Source: Vitreoscilla sp. (GTDB lineage: Bacteria > Pseudomonadota > Gammaproteobacteria > Burkholderiales > Neisseriaceae). Taken from it: DNA of 23,104 bases. This document shows positions 1 to 6,190 of the stretch, one piece after another. The stretch spans positions 1 through 23,104 of the forward strand of contig JASLFS010000055.1 of the NCBI GenBank assembly GCA_030150505.1. Reading direction: 5' to 3'. The notes below the pieces were generated by a model. It was not told the DNA's origin. It made no database searches and saw only the letters and a list, made by a program, of their open reading frames with translations. Every line of letters starts with the position of its first letter. Position 1 is the first letter of the stretch. Position numbers and translations under genes: made by a program.

Positions 1-30
1 TTTTTGATTACTAGACAGCATAGATAGAAC

Positions 31-59
31 TTGTCAAAATGCACATAATTTATGCTAAT
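31..59 (+). promoter_or_regulatory. Possible promoter of the island-edge gene
   Basis: A TTGTCA hexamer at 31-36 resembles a -35 box. After a 17-base spacer it is followed by GCTAAT (54-59), a weak -10 match. The start codon of the next gene is at 81. This rests on sequence resemblance only, and the -10 box is poor. Confidence 0.3.
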
Positions 60-80
60 AAATTTTATAAGAGGGTAATT

Positions 81-641
81 ATGTCAGCAAAACCAAAGCA
101 GCCACGTAAAGAACTAACCTCATTAAGACTTGAGCCTCATGTGAAATACTTAGCAGAAATTGCAGCCAGAGAGCAAAGAAGAACCCTAACTAATTATATA
201 GAATGGGTGTTAGAGAAAAGTTTTGAGAAAGTTATTATTGAACTGAGTACTGGTGTAACTGATGAGTTAGCAAATGTCGGTAGTGATTTATGGGATGTAT
301 ATGAATCTGTAAGGTTTATTAAATTAGCAATTTTAAAGCCAGATTTGTTATCATATGATGAACAGTTATTGTGGAAAAGTATTTATCGCTATGACTGGTT
401 ATTGATTGATAAGAGTCTAGGATGGCAGATTGATAATATTAAACAGCCCTTAGCTGAAGCTATGTGGCCATATTTGTCAGTACAACAACCTACAAGCCTG
501 CAGGTTAGTAAAGAGCAATTAGAGGCTCTTAAAATATTAGGTGAAATGGGTGAGTTATTTGAGTTTGCAAGGAAAAATAATTTACCAGAAGATGATATTT
601 TATTTTTGCAAGAACGATACAGTACTAAGGCAGTAGATTAA
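81..641 (+). CDS. Accessory protein with ribbon-helix-helix-like N-terminus
   Basis: I do not recognise this 186-residue protein as a named family. An in-frame ATG exists at 39, but the ATG at 81 has a GAGGG ribosome binding site 6-10 bases upstream and is preferred. The first 45 residues (LTSLRLEPHVKYLAEIAARE, then RRTLTNYIEWVLEK) have the beta-strand plus two-helix pattern of a ribbon-helix-helix or CopG-like DNA-binding domain, typical of small plasmid and island proteins. The rest is helical, with many acidic residues and Trp, and shows no catalytic motif. It looks AT-rich. It lies immediately left of a truncated tRNA(fMet) 3' end, so it is probably the last cargo gene of an integrated element. 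The DNA-binding role is an inference from the N-terminal pattern. Confidence 0.75.
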   Translation: MSAKPKQPRKELTSLRLEPHVKYLAEIAAREQRRTLTNYIEWVLEKSFEKVIIELSTGVTDELANVGSDLWDVYESVRFIKLAILKPDLLSYDEQLLWKSIYRYDWLLIDKSLGWQIDNIKQPLAEAMWPYLSVQQPTSLQVSKEQLEALKILGEMGELFEFARKNNLPEDDILFLQERYSTKAVD

Positions 642-659
642 TTTATTAAGGTAAGATAG

Positions 660-681
660 AAGGTAAGATAATTCTTACCTT
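660..681 (+). terminator. Hairpin after the island-edge gene
   Basis: A perfect 9-bp inverted repeat, AAGGTAAGA / TCTTACCTT with a TAAT loop, begins 18 bases after the stop codon at 639-641. It is AT-rich and lacks a clean T run, so it is only a probable terminator or an mRNA-stabilising hairpin. Confidence 0.45.
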
Positions 682-720
682 TAATAAAGATAATATATAT
701 CATATTGTTATATTTAATAT

Positions 721-741
721 CTAATCCTGCCCCCGCAACCA
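721..741 (+). tRNA. Truncated 3' end of initiator tRNA(fMet), probable att site
   Basis: The bases AATCCTGCCCCCGCAACCA (723-741) match the 3' end of a bacterial initiator tRNA: the end of the T-loop, the 3' half of the T-stem (CCTGC), the 3' acceptor strand (CCCCGCA) and the discriminator plus CCA (ACCA). The upstream 70 bases are AT-rich and contain no partner acceptor strand, D-arm or anticodon arm, so this is a fragment and not a functional tRNA. A tRNA-type terminator follows directly. Such fragments arise when an integrase-borne element recombines at the tRNA 3' end: the intact tRNA is rebuilt at one end and a duplicate 3' tail is left at the other. Isotype is recalled from known fMet sequences, not from a search. 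Confidence 0.75.
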
Positions 742-755
742 CTGATAAAAATAAA

Positions 756-779
756 ACCGCTTAAAGCGGTATTTTTTTT
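756..779 (+). terminator. Terminator of the original tRNA(fMet) unit
   Basis: The stem ACCGC / GCGGT (extendable through the TTAAA loop) is followed by eight T. It lies 14 bases after the CCA of the tRNA fragment, so it is presumably the native terminator of the tRNA gene, left on this side when an element inserted. Confidence 0.85.
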
Positions 780-799
780 GCCTAAAGAAAATGCGGCTT

Positions 800-850
800 G
801 GGGAAATCAATTGTTAATTGGTTGTAAGAATAACAATATTGAATTTCCCT
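800..850. repeat. Long imperfect inverted repeat
   Basis: GGGAAAT (801-807) pairs with ATTTCCC (843-849). The pairing continues inward through CAA/TTG and TGTTA (812-816) with TAACA (831-835). It lies between the tRNA terminator and the 3' end of the minus-strand chorismate mutase gene. There is no T run on either side, so it may be a weak terminator, an RNA-end-protecting hairpin or a small palindromic repeat. Confidence 0.45.
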
Positions 851-863
851 AGTTGTGTAGTGA

Positions 864-1157
864 TTATTTTGTTTCAATATGCTTTTGTATTTCTAAGTCA
901 ATAAAAGCATCAATCATGCTATTGAAAATAGTAGTCGCAACATGGGTATCAAGACCAAAATCTTTAGCTTGTATTTGTATGCTTTCAATAATTTCCGCTC
1001 TTCTATGGGGAGCAGGAATATCTGCAATATTGGTTTTTAATTCTGCTGCACGTTCGACGTATGTTTGTCTGGTTGCCAATAGCTTTAATAATTCACTGTT
1101 TATTTTGTCAATTTCTTGGCGGACATCATTCATATTGCTACATTGATCTGCTGTCAT
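864..1157 (-). CDS. Chorismate mutase family protein, AroQ type
   Basis: This 97-residue all-helical protein fits the monofunctional AroQ chorismate mutase fold (about 90 residues), the family that also includes PchB-type isochorismate-pyruvate lyases. Chorismate mutase converts chorismate to prephenate for Phe and Tyr synthesis. The N-terminus DVRQEIDKINSELLKLLATR is characteristic. Expected active-site positions appear to be filled: Arg13, Arg30, Lys41, Arg52/Arg53 and Glu55. The ATG at 1157 has an AGAG sequence upstream, whereas Met9 has no Shine-Dalgarno. The preceding lipoprotein gene ends at a terminator, so this gene probably has its own promoter in 1158-1252. It could act as a lyase on isochorismate instead; sequence reading alone does not decide this. 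Confidence 0.85.
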   Translation of the reverse strand: MTADQCSNMNDVRQEIDKINSELLKLLATRQTYVERAAELKTNIADIPAPHRRAEIIESIQIQAKDFGLDTHVATTIFNSMIDAFIDLEIQKHIETK

Positions 1158-1252
1158 GTTATTTTTCTCTTTGTTATTAATGGATTGGTTGGTACTTTTA
1201 AGCTATAGCAGAAGGCAATCATTTTCTATTGGGTTTCTTTTGTAGTAGCCAT

Positions 1253-1276
1253 AAAAAAACCGCTGATGCGGTTTTG
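1253..1276 (-). terminator. Terminator after the lipoprotein gene
   Basis: AAAACCGC / GCGGTTTT form an 8-bp stem with a TGAT loop. Read on the minus strand the stem is extended by a run of T (complement of the A run at 1253-1259). It ends the minus-strand unit whose last gene stops at 1287. Confidence 0.9.
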
Positions 1277-1286
1277 AGAGAGTAAT

Positions 1287-1910
1287 TTATTGAGATTGGC
1301 GAATGGTACTAGCCATTTGCACGAATGCACCGCTTAAATCGGCATCGTTATCTGAAAAAATTGTTGCCCTGACCATTAAATCATCTTGTTCAAAAACCAT
1401 TCCCGTTACTGTTAACTGTTTGTTTTTTACTTGTGCAATTTTGGTGTTTTGCATGCTTTCAGGTAACTTGGGTTTTAAGGTTTCAATGGTTGCATCTGGA
1501 ATGCTAGCCGCTAAGCCGTCTTGCATGGCATTGAGTAGATATTGGTAAGTATCTTTGTCATGATTAACCACGACTTCTAAGCGCATCATTGATGATTCAG
1601 ATAAGTCACTGATGACGACATCTTTACCAGGTTCTTCTCCGGATAATAAAAAACCTGAAGGTAAATAAATTTGATAAGCAAGTTGTTCGCTTTTTTGTGG
1701 AAAAGCCAATGCTGTTTGTTCTTGCCCTAATTGTGAGTATTGAATTTCAATGCTTTTGGGATGAGGCAATGGTGTTGCCAATGTTGTGTTATCGCTGGCT
1801 ACTTCTGAAGCCATATTGTCATTGCTTGCGATAGGTTGGTTTGGCTCGCCTGGGCATGCGGTTAGAAATACAGTGCAAATACAAGCGAGTAACCATGATT
1901 TTTTCAACAT
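1287..1910 (-). CDS. Hypothetical lipoprotein
   Basis: I do not recognise the mature domain. The N-terminus is a lipoprotein signal: two Lys, a hydrophobic stretch, then the lipobox LTAC, with Cys19 as the lipidation site from the ATG at 1910. That ATG has AAAGGA at good spacing. A TTG two codons upstream (1916) would sit only 2 bases from this site and is rejected. After the lipobox comes a low-complexity linker rich in Ser, Asn and Pro (about residues 22-50), then a mixed alpha/beta domain of about 150 residues with no catalytic motif that I can name. It starts 19 bases after metF stops, so it is probably the last gene of the PIN-hisD-metF unit. Location in the outer or inner membrane facing the periplasm is inferred from the signal. 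Confidence 0.85.
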   Translation of the reverse strand: MLKKSWLLACICTVFLTACPGEPNQPIASNDNMASEVASDNTTLATPLPHPKSIEIQYSQLGQEQTALAFPQKSEQLAYQIYLPSGFLLSGEEPGKDVVISDLSESSMMRLEVVVNHDKDTYQYLLNAMQDGLAASIPDATIETLKPKLPESMQNTKIAQVKNKQLTVTGMVFEQDDLMVRATIFSDNDADLSGAFVQMASTIRQSQ

Positions 1911-1929
1911 TGACAACGTCCTTTATTGA

Positions 1930-2760
1930 TTAATAACCAAGTCTTTGGCAAATGGTTGAAATTAAGCCTGCTTGGTTAAGGGTATAAAAATGTAAACTAG
2001 GTGCACCTTGGCTTAATAATCTATCACATAAATCAGTTACAACATCGAGTCCTAACGCTTTAATTGACGCTGTATCGTCTGCATAAGATTGTAGTTTTAA
2101 GCGTAACCAACGTGGGATTTCTGCTCCGCACATATCAGAGAAACGAGCCAGTTTGCTAAAGCTAGCAATGGGCATAATGCCCGGCACAATTGGTATGTCA
2201 ATGCCTTTGCCACGAACTTCATCGACAAAGGCGAAGTATGAATCAATATTATAAAAATATTGAGTGATTGCTGAGTTCGCTCCAGCTTGGCATTTACGCA
2301 CAAAGTTATTGATGTCATCTTCAGCGCTGCGTGCTTGTGGGTGGTACTCAGGGTAGGCAGCTACTTCAATATGAAAATAATCGCCATGTTCTTCACGAAT
2401 AAATTGTACCAATTCGTTGGCATAGCGAAAACCACTGGTTAAGCCCATGCCTGAAGGAATATCACCACGCAATGCAACAATGTGGCGAATACCATGATTT
2501 TTATAGGATTGAACAACTTGGGCAATTTCTTCTTTGCTGGTGCCAACACAAGAAACGTGTGGTGCTGCTGGAGTCCCTTCTTCCATAATATCAAGCACAG
2601 TTTGTAGTGTGCCATCTTTGGTGCTGCCCCCTGCGCCAAATGTACAGGAGAAAAATTCAGGGTCAAATTGCCGCAATTGTTTGCGTGTTGTTTGTAATTT
2701 GGCACGCCCTTCAGGGGTGCGAGTGGGGAAAAATTCAAAGCTAAGTTGTTTTTGGTTCAT
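1930..2760 (-). CDS. metF: Methylenetetrahydrofolate reductase
   Basis: MetF reduces 5,10-methylene-THF to 5-methyl-THF with FAD and NADH, giving the methyl group for methionine synthesis. The 276-residue protein shows the family pattern: LSFEFFPTRTPEG at the N-terminus with Glu9 of the FEFFP motif, FSCTFGAGGST (37-47), HIVALRGDIP (93-102), AAYPEYHP (134-141), and VPGIMPI further on. The ATG at 2760 has an AGAG element and matches known MetF N-termini; an in-frame upstream start (2811) would add 17 unlike residues and run through an inverted repeat. It lies 59 bases after hisD and is probably cotranscribed with it, with a perfect hairpin in the gap. No MetJ-type operator was seen. Confidence 0.97.
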   Translation of the reverse strand: MNQKQLSFEFFPTRTPEGRAKLQTTRKQLRQFDPEFFSCTFGAGGSTKDGTLQTVLDIMEEGTPAAPHVSCVGTSKEEIAQVVQSYKNHGIRHIVALRGDIPSGMGLTSGFRYANELVQFIREEHGDYFHIEVAAYPEYHPQARSAEDDINNFVRKCQAGANSAITQYFYNIDSYFAFVDEVRGKGIDIPIVPGIMPIASFSKLARFSDMCGAEIPRWLRLKLQSYADDTASIKALGLDVVTDLCDRLLSQGAPSLHFYTLNQAGLISTICQRLGY

Positions 2761-2780
2761 TATTATTCTCTTTATTGGTG

Positions 2781-2811
2781 GTGGTTTTGCACTGGTTAAA
2801 TGCAAAACCAC
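2781..2811. repeat. Perfect 11-bp inverted repeat between hisD and metF
   Basis: GTGGTTTTGCA (2781-2791) and TGCAAAACCAC (2801-2811) are exact complements with a 9-base loop. The repeat ends 20 bases before the metF start and begins 9 bases after the hisD stop, on the minus strand. No T run follows on that strand, so it is not a standard terminator. It could be an RNA processing or stability hairpin that changes the hisD:metF ratio, or a protein binding site. Confidence 0.6.
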
Positions 2812-2819
2812 GTGGTTAT

Positions 2820-4112
2820 CTAATTTTTCAATCTAAACTCCGCTGCTTTCGCATGAGCAGTTAAGCCTTCTCCATGTGCCAATAGGCTGGCAATTTTGCC
2901 TAATTTTTGAGCACCTTCTTCTGATACTTGAATTAAGCTTGAGCGTTTTTGAAAGTCATAAACGCCCAATGGTGAAGCAAAGCGGGCAGTGCGACTGGTT
3001 GGTAAAACATGGTTTGGGCCCGCACAGTAATCACCTAAACTTTCACTGGTGTAAGGTCCCATAAATATGGCACCTGCGTGGCGAATTTTTTGGGTATAAG
3101 CTTCGGCATTGGTAATGGATAATTCCAAATGCTCTGGCGCAATATAATTGGCAATGTCGCATGCTTCTTCTAAATCTTTTACCAAAATCATCGCACCACG
3201 ATTTTGTAAGGATGCATTGATAATGTCAGCTCGTGGCATATCTTGAATTAATTCTTGCATTTGCTCTTGGACATCATGCAAATATTGCTCACTGGTACTA
3301 ATTAAAATAGCTTGTGCAATTTCATCATGTTCTGCTTGGCTAAATAAATCCATTGCAACCCATTTTGCAGGCGTCGAGCCATCGGCAATAACTAAAATTT
3401 CACTTGGGCCTGCAACCATATCAATGCCAACGACACCAAATACTCGGCGTTTAGCCGCTGCTACAAACGCATTACCAGGTCCAGTAATTTTATCAACTTG
3501 GGCAATGGTTTCTGTGCCATAAGCCAAAGCTGCTACAGCTTGTGCGCCACCAATGGTGTAAACCTGAGTTACACCAGCAACATATGCTGCTGCCAGTACA
3601 ATATCGTTGCGCTCACCTTTTGGTGTTGGCACAACCATGATGATTTCTTTGACACCAGCAACATGGGCTGGCATGGCATTCATCATGACAGAACTTGGGT
3701 AAGAGGCTTTGCCGCCGGGTACATAAATGCCTACCCGATCTAAAGCGGTAATTTGTTGCCCCAATAATGTGCCATCTTCATCGGTATAAGACCAAGATGC
3801 TTGTTTTTGATGTTGATGATAAGTTTCGATGCGTTTTGCCGCTGTTTTTAAGGCTTCCTGAACGTTTTCAGGCAGCCTATCAAAGGCAGCTTTCAATTGA
3901 TCTTGTGATAATGTTAAATCTGCCATGCTTTGCGCTTGGGTATGATCAAAACGATTGGTATATTCTACAACCGCTTGGTCGCCACGGTTTTGTACATCAT
4001 GGCAAATATTGGCCACAATTTGGTCAATTTCAGGATTTTGAGCAGTTTCAAATGCCAATAATTCTTTTAAATTTTGTTGGAAATTGGCATCCGTGGTACG
4101 TAGCTGTTTCAT
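2820..4112 (-). CDS. hisD: Histidinol dehydrogenase
   Basis: HisD carries out the last two steps of histidine synthesis, oxidising L-histidinol to L-histidine with two NAD+. The protein is 430 residues, the normal length. The zinc ligands and catalytic residues known from E. coli HisD all align: Gln259, His262, Asp361, His420, and the Glu327-His328 pair. The signature ITGPGNAFVAAAKR with AGPSEILVIAD is intact (209-245). The ATG at 4112 has AGAG upstream. It starts 41 bases after the PIN-like gene ends, with no terminator between, so it probably depends on the promoter upstream of that gene. The codons for residues 79-88 contain a pair of inverted DUS-like 12-mers. Confidence 0.98.
   Translation of the reverse strand: MKQLRTTDANFQQNLKELLAFETAQNPEIDQIVANICHDVQNRGDQAVVEYTNRFDHTQAQSMADLTLSQDQLKAAFDRLPENVQEALKTAAKRIETYHQHQKQASWSYTDEDGTLLGQQITALDRVGIYVPGGKASYPSSVMMNAMPAHVAGVKEIIMVVPTPKGERNDIVLAAAYVAGVTQVYTIGGAQAVAALAYGTETIAQVDKITGPGNAFVAAAKRRVFGVVGIDMVAGPSEILVIADGSTPAKWVAMDLFSQAEHDEIAQAILISTSEQYLHDVQEQMQELIQDMPRADIINASLQNRGAMILVKDLEEACDIANYIAPEHLELSITNAEAYTQKIRHAGAIFMGPYTSESLGDYCAGPNHVLPTSRTARFASPLGVYDFQKRSSLIQVSEEGAQKLGKIASLLAHGEGLTAHAKAAEFRLKN
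3851..3878. repeat. Inverted pair of DUS-like 12-mers inside hisD
   Basis: AGGCTTCCTGAA (3851-3862, plus strand) and the complement of AGGCTGCCTGAA (3867-3878) face each other across CGTT. The second is an exact copy of the uptake-sequence dialect reported for Simonsiella; the first differs by one base. The two arms pair at 11 of 12 positions. The element lies wholly within hisD codons. The dialect name is from memory of published work on Neisseriaceae. Confidence 0.6.
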
Positions 4113-4153
4113 ACTATTTAATCTCTTTTATGTTTGATTATCATGTCTTATTT

Positions 4154-5236
4154 TTATAATTGATATGTAACCATACCATTATTTGTAATGACTAGATAAT
4201 TGAAATTTATTAATTCATGTATTAATTGATTTAAGAGTTGGTCTTTCGTGTTTCGACCTAGCCAAGAGCGCATACTGTTGCGCAAAGCAGCCTCTTTTTG
4301 TGGCAAACTGCGTGAATTGCATTTTTTTAAAATAACCACAATTCGTATAGCGTGTTCACTTAACTCGTTTTGTTTATTGACTAACTCGCCATCAATATTA
4401 GGATAATGTAAACGATTGCCATTAATTTGCAATAGGTTTTGATGCTGAAGTAAAGCAATAATTCCTTCAGCCAGTTTAGGAGAGTATTCTAGATAGGTTC
4501 TATTATTAATATGCTGTTGAATGACATTGTTTAATGCCAAAATTGTTCTTGGATGTCGGGCGATAATCTCGTTTAACAATCGTTTTTCAAAATCTTTTTT
4601 ACTTAAAGAAAAAGTCAGCTCTTGGTCGTTTTTTTCCATCAAACCATATTGTATTAATTTGGTTTTAATTTGCTTAATAACGATTTTTCGCTGCTCTTTA
4701 TCCTTAATGCCCAATTCTTTTTTAACCAAGCTTTTGAGTATTTTTTTAAACTTATCCACATTTTTTGGTAATTTTTGTGGGTAATTGACCAATTTGTATA
4801 AAATGGCTCTAAAGGCAGCAAGGGGAATATCAATTTGCACTGAAACTTCAGCAGCTTCTTGAGCCAATTGTTTTTGAGGAACAATGGTTTTTCTACGAAT
4901 GTTTTTGGCCGTTTGTTCATGGCGAATTTGGCTAATAATACTATCGTAGTCCGTATCCTTCGACAAAATAGTAATATCAGCATTTTTGTCTTCAGAGATA
5001 ATTCGCCCTAGATAATAAGTTAAGCAAAAATCCAATGAATTTTTTCCAGCTTGTACTGTATGAATAAAATGAATGTTTTTGACATTGGCTTGTAATTGGC
5101 ACAATGATTCGGATAAGCAAATATCCATTTTTTTCTGATGCGCACCAATAAATAACCAAATATTGAGCTCAGGGTTGATTAAGCTGTCTAATTGTTTTGG
5201 TTGCAAGTTTTCAAAATCAATCAGTAAATGCTGCAT
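4154..5236 (-). CDS. PIN/NYN-like nuclease with three C-terminal winged-helix-like repeats
   Basis: Residues 1-120 resemble the PIN-like (PIN7/NYN) metal-dependent RNase fold. The N-terminal LLIDFENLQP gives Asp7 and Glu9, GKNSLDF gives Asp69, and ILSKDTDYD gives Asp94, Asp96 and Asp98: the acidic set that would bind metal. The rest (about 125-360) is basic and appears to hold three related modules of 50-65 residues. Each ends in a helix followed by a hydrophobic hairpin: GLMEKNDQELTFSL (about 199-212), NLLQINGNRLHYPN (about 268-281) and NYLVITNNGMVTYQL (the C-terminus). This resembles winged-helix nucleic-acid-binding units. The start at 5236 has AAGGA at good spacing. It sits between hisG and hisD, downstream of the hisG terminator. 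A role in RNA turnover is an inference and the target is unknown. Confidence 0.85.
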   Translation of the reverse strand: MQHLLIDFENLQPKQLDSLINPELNIWLFIGAHQKKMDICLSESLCQLQANVKNIHFIHTVQAGKNSLDFCLTYYLGRIISEDKNADITILSKDTDYDSIISQIRHEQTAKNIRRKTIVPQKQLAQEAAEVSVQIDIPLAAFRAILYKLVNYPQKLPKNVDKFKKILKSLVKKELGIKDKEQRKIVIKQIKTKLIQYGLMEKNDQELTFSLSKKDFEKRLLNEIIARHPRTILALNNVIQQHINNRTYLEYSPKLAEGIIALLQHQNLLQINGNRLHYPNIDGELVNKQNELSEHAIRIVVILKKCNSRSLPQKEAALRNSMRSWLGRNTKDQLLNQLIHELINFNYLVITNNGMVTYQL

Positions 5237-5257
5237 GGTTATTGGTCCTTACATAAT

Positions 5258-5285
5258 AAAAAAGCTGCAATGAGCAGCTTTTTTT
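5258..5285 (-). terminator. Terminator overlapping the hisG stop codon
   Basis: AAAAAAGCTGC (5258-5268) pairs with the GCAGC at 5274-5278 and the following T run, with loop AATGA. It is symmetric, so it can work on either strand. On the minus strand it begins within the hisG stop codon (5284-5286) and ends 22 bases before the PIN-like gene start, so it should separate hisG from PIN-hisD-metF. Confidence 0.85.
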
Positions 5286-5931
5286 ACACTTGAGTCAGGC
5301 GCTCAAAAACATCAATAATGGGTTGAATCGAATCGTACTTCATTTTTAAGGCCGCTTTATTCACCACAAGGCGACTAGAAACATCACAAATATGTTCAAC
5401 AGCTTGTAGATTATTCGCTTTTAACGTCCCGCCAGTTGAAACCAAATCGACAATCACATCAGACAAACCAACCAAAGGCGCAAGCTCCATTGAACCATAT
5501 AGTTTAATCGTATCAATATGTACGCCTTTATGAGCAAAATGTTCTGCTGCAATTTTTGGGTATTTGGTTGCAACACGTAAACGTTGTCCGGGTTTAGAAA
5601 TACTATCGTAATCACGGTTATTTTGAATAGCAACCATCATGCGGCAAGTGGCAATATGTAAATCTAATGGTTGGTACAGTCCTTCACCACCATGCTCAAT
5701 GAGCACATCTTTACCAGCAATGCCTAAATCAGCAGCGCCATATTGCACATAAGTAGGCACATCAGTCGCACGAACAATAACAACTTGAATATGAGGATGA
5801 TTGGTACCAATAATCAATTTACGAGATTCTTCAGGATGCTCCGTTGGTACAATGCCAGCTTCAGCTAGTAACGGTAATGTTTCTTCAAAGATTCGACCTT
5901 TTGATAAGGCAATGGTTAATGGCGTAGTCAT
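5284..5931 (-). CDS. hisG: ATP phosphoribosyltransferase catalytic subunit, short form
   Basis: HisG joins ATP and PRPP to form phosphoribosyl-ATP, the first and feedback-regulated step of histidine synthesis. This is the 215-residue short form: it begins MTTPLTIALSKGRIFEETLP and ends soon after the PRPP-binding loop region DVIVDLVSTGGTLKANNL, without the C-terminal regulatory domain. Short HisG needs the regulatory partner HisZ, which is not in this window. The ATG at 5931 is chosen because it matches family N-termini; a TTG 16 codons upstream adds an unlike Cys-rich leader and is rejected. The Shine-Dalgarno is weak. A terminator overlaps its stop codon, so it appears to be monocistronic. 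Confidence 0.96.
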   Translation of the reverse strand: MTTPLTIALSKGRIFEETLPLLAEAGIVPTEHPEESRKLIIGTNHPHIQVVIVRATDVPTYVQYGAADLGIAGKDVLIEHGGEGLYQPLDLHIATCRMMVAIQNNRDYDSISKPGQRLRVATKYPKIAAEHFAHKGVHIDTIKLYGSMELAPLVGLSDVIVDLVSTGGTLKANNLQAVEHICDVSSRLVVNKAALKMKYDSIQPIIDVFERLTQV

Positions 5932-5991
5932 ACAACAATCACAATCAATTAAAATAAGCCTTGTGCAAATGTTTGCCAAAGGCAGGGATAA

Positions 5992-6015
5992 GATTGCAAT
6001 CTGGTTATTGCAATC
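5992..6015. promoter_or_regulatory. Tandem ATTGCAATC palindromes upstream of hisG
   Basis: The palindrome GATTGCAATC (5992-6001) is followed by a second ATTGCAATC (6007-6015), 14 bases centre to centre. They lie 61-84 bases before the hisG start. On the minus strand a weak promoter could overlap them: TTGATT, 18-base spacer, TCTTAT. This could be an operator, but no regulator is known from the sequence. Confidence 0.35.
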
Positions 6016-6027
6016 AACGAAAGAATG

Positions 6028-6067
6028 AAGCTGTTTTTATGTGGATATTTTTTTCAAAAAACAGCTT
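6028..6067 (-). terminator. Possible terminator or hairpin after the Sco gene
   Basis: AAGCTGTTTTT (6028-6038) pairs with AAAAACAGCTT (6057-6067), an 11-bp stem with an 18-base AT-rich loop. It lies between the Sco gene stop (6191) and hisG. No good T run follows on the minus strand, so termination is uncertain. Apart from this and the palindromes, I see nothing else clear in 5932-6190. Confidence 0.4.
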
Positions 6068-6190
6068 GCTTATCAAGATAGTGCCAAAAATCATCGGCAA
6101 AGACAATGTTAATTTGCTGAAATAAATAAAAATAATCATGGTTTTCATGTAAATTCAAGCTAAAACAATGTCATGCAGATTGGTAGCCAA

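Noticed and set aside
650..741. A complete tRNA gene
   Set aside because: Only the 3' tail matches. The upstream 70 bases are AT-rich with no complementary acceptor strand, anticodon arm or D-arm.
853..1146. Open frame on the plus strand opposite the chorismate mutase gene
   Set aside because: It is the antisense shadow of a gene with a recognisable AroQ pattern. It is rich in Cys and Ile, has no ribosome binding site and matches no family.
2097..2738. Alternative frames within metF (minus strand)
   Set aside because: They lie wholly inside metF in another frame, with no family pattern; metF itself is full length and has its motifs.
5932..5979. Extended hisG N-terminus from a TTG at 5979
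   Set aside because: The extra 16 residues are Cys-rich and unlike any HisG, and the ATG at 5931 gives the normal family start.
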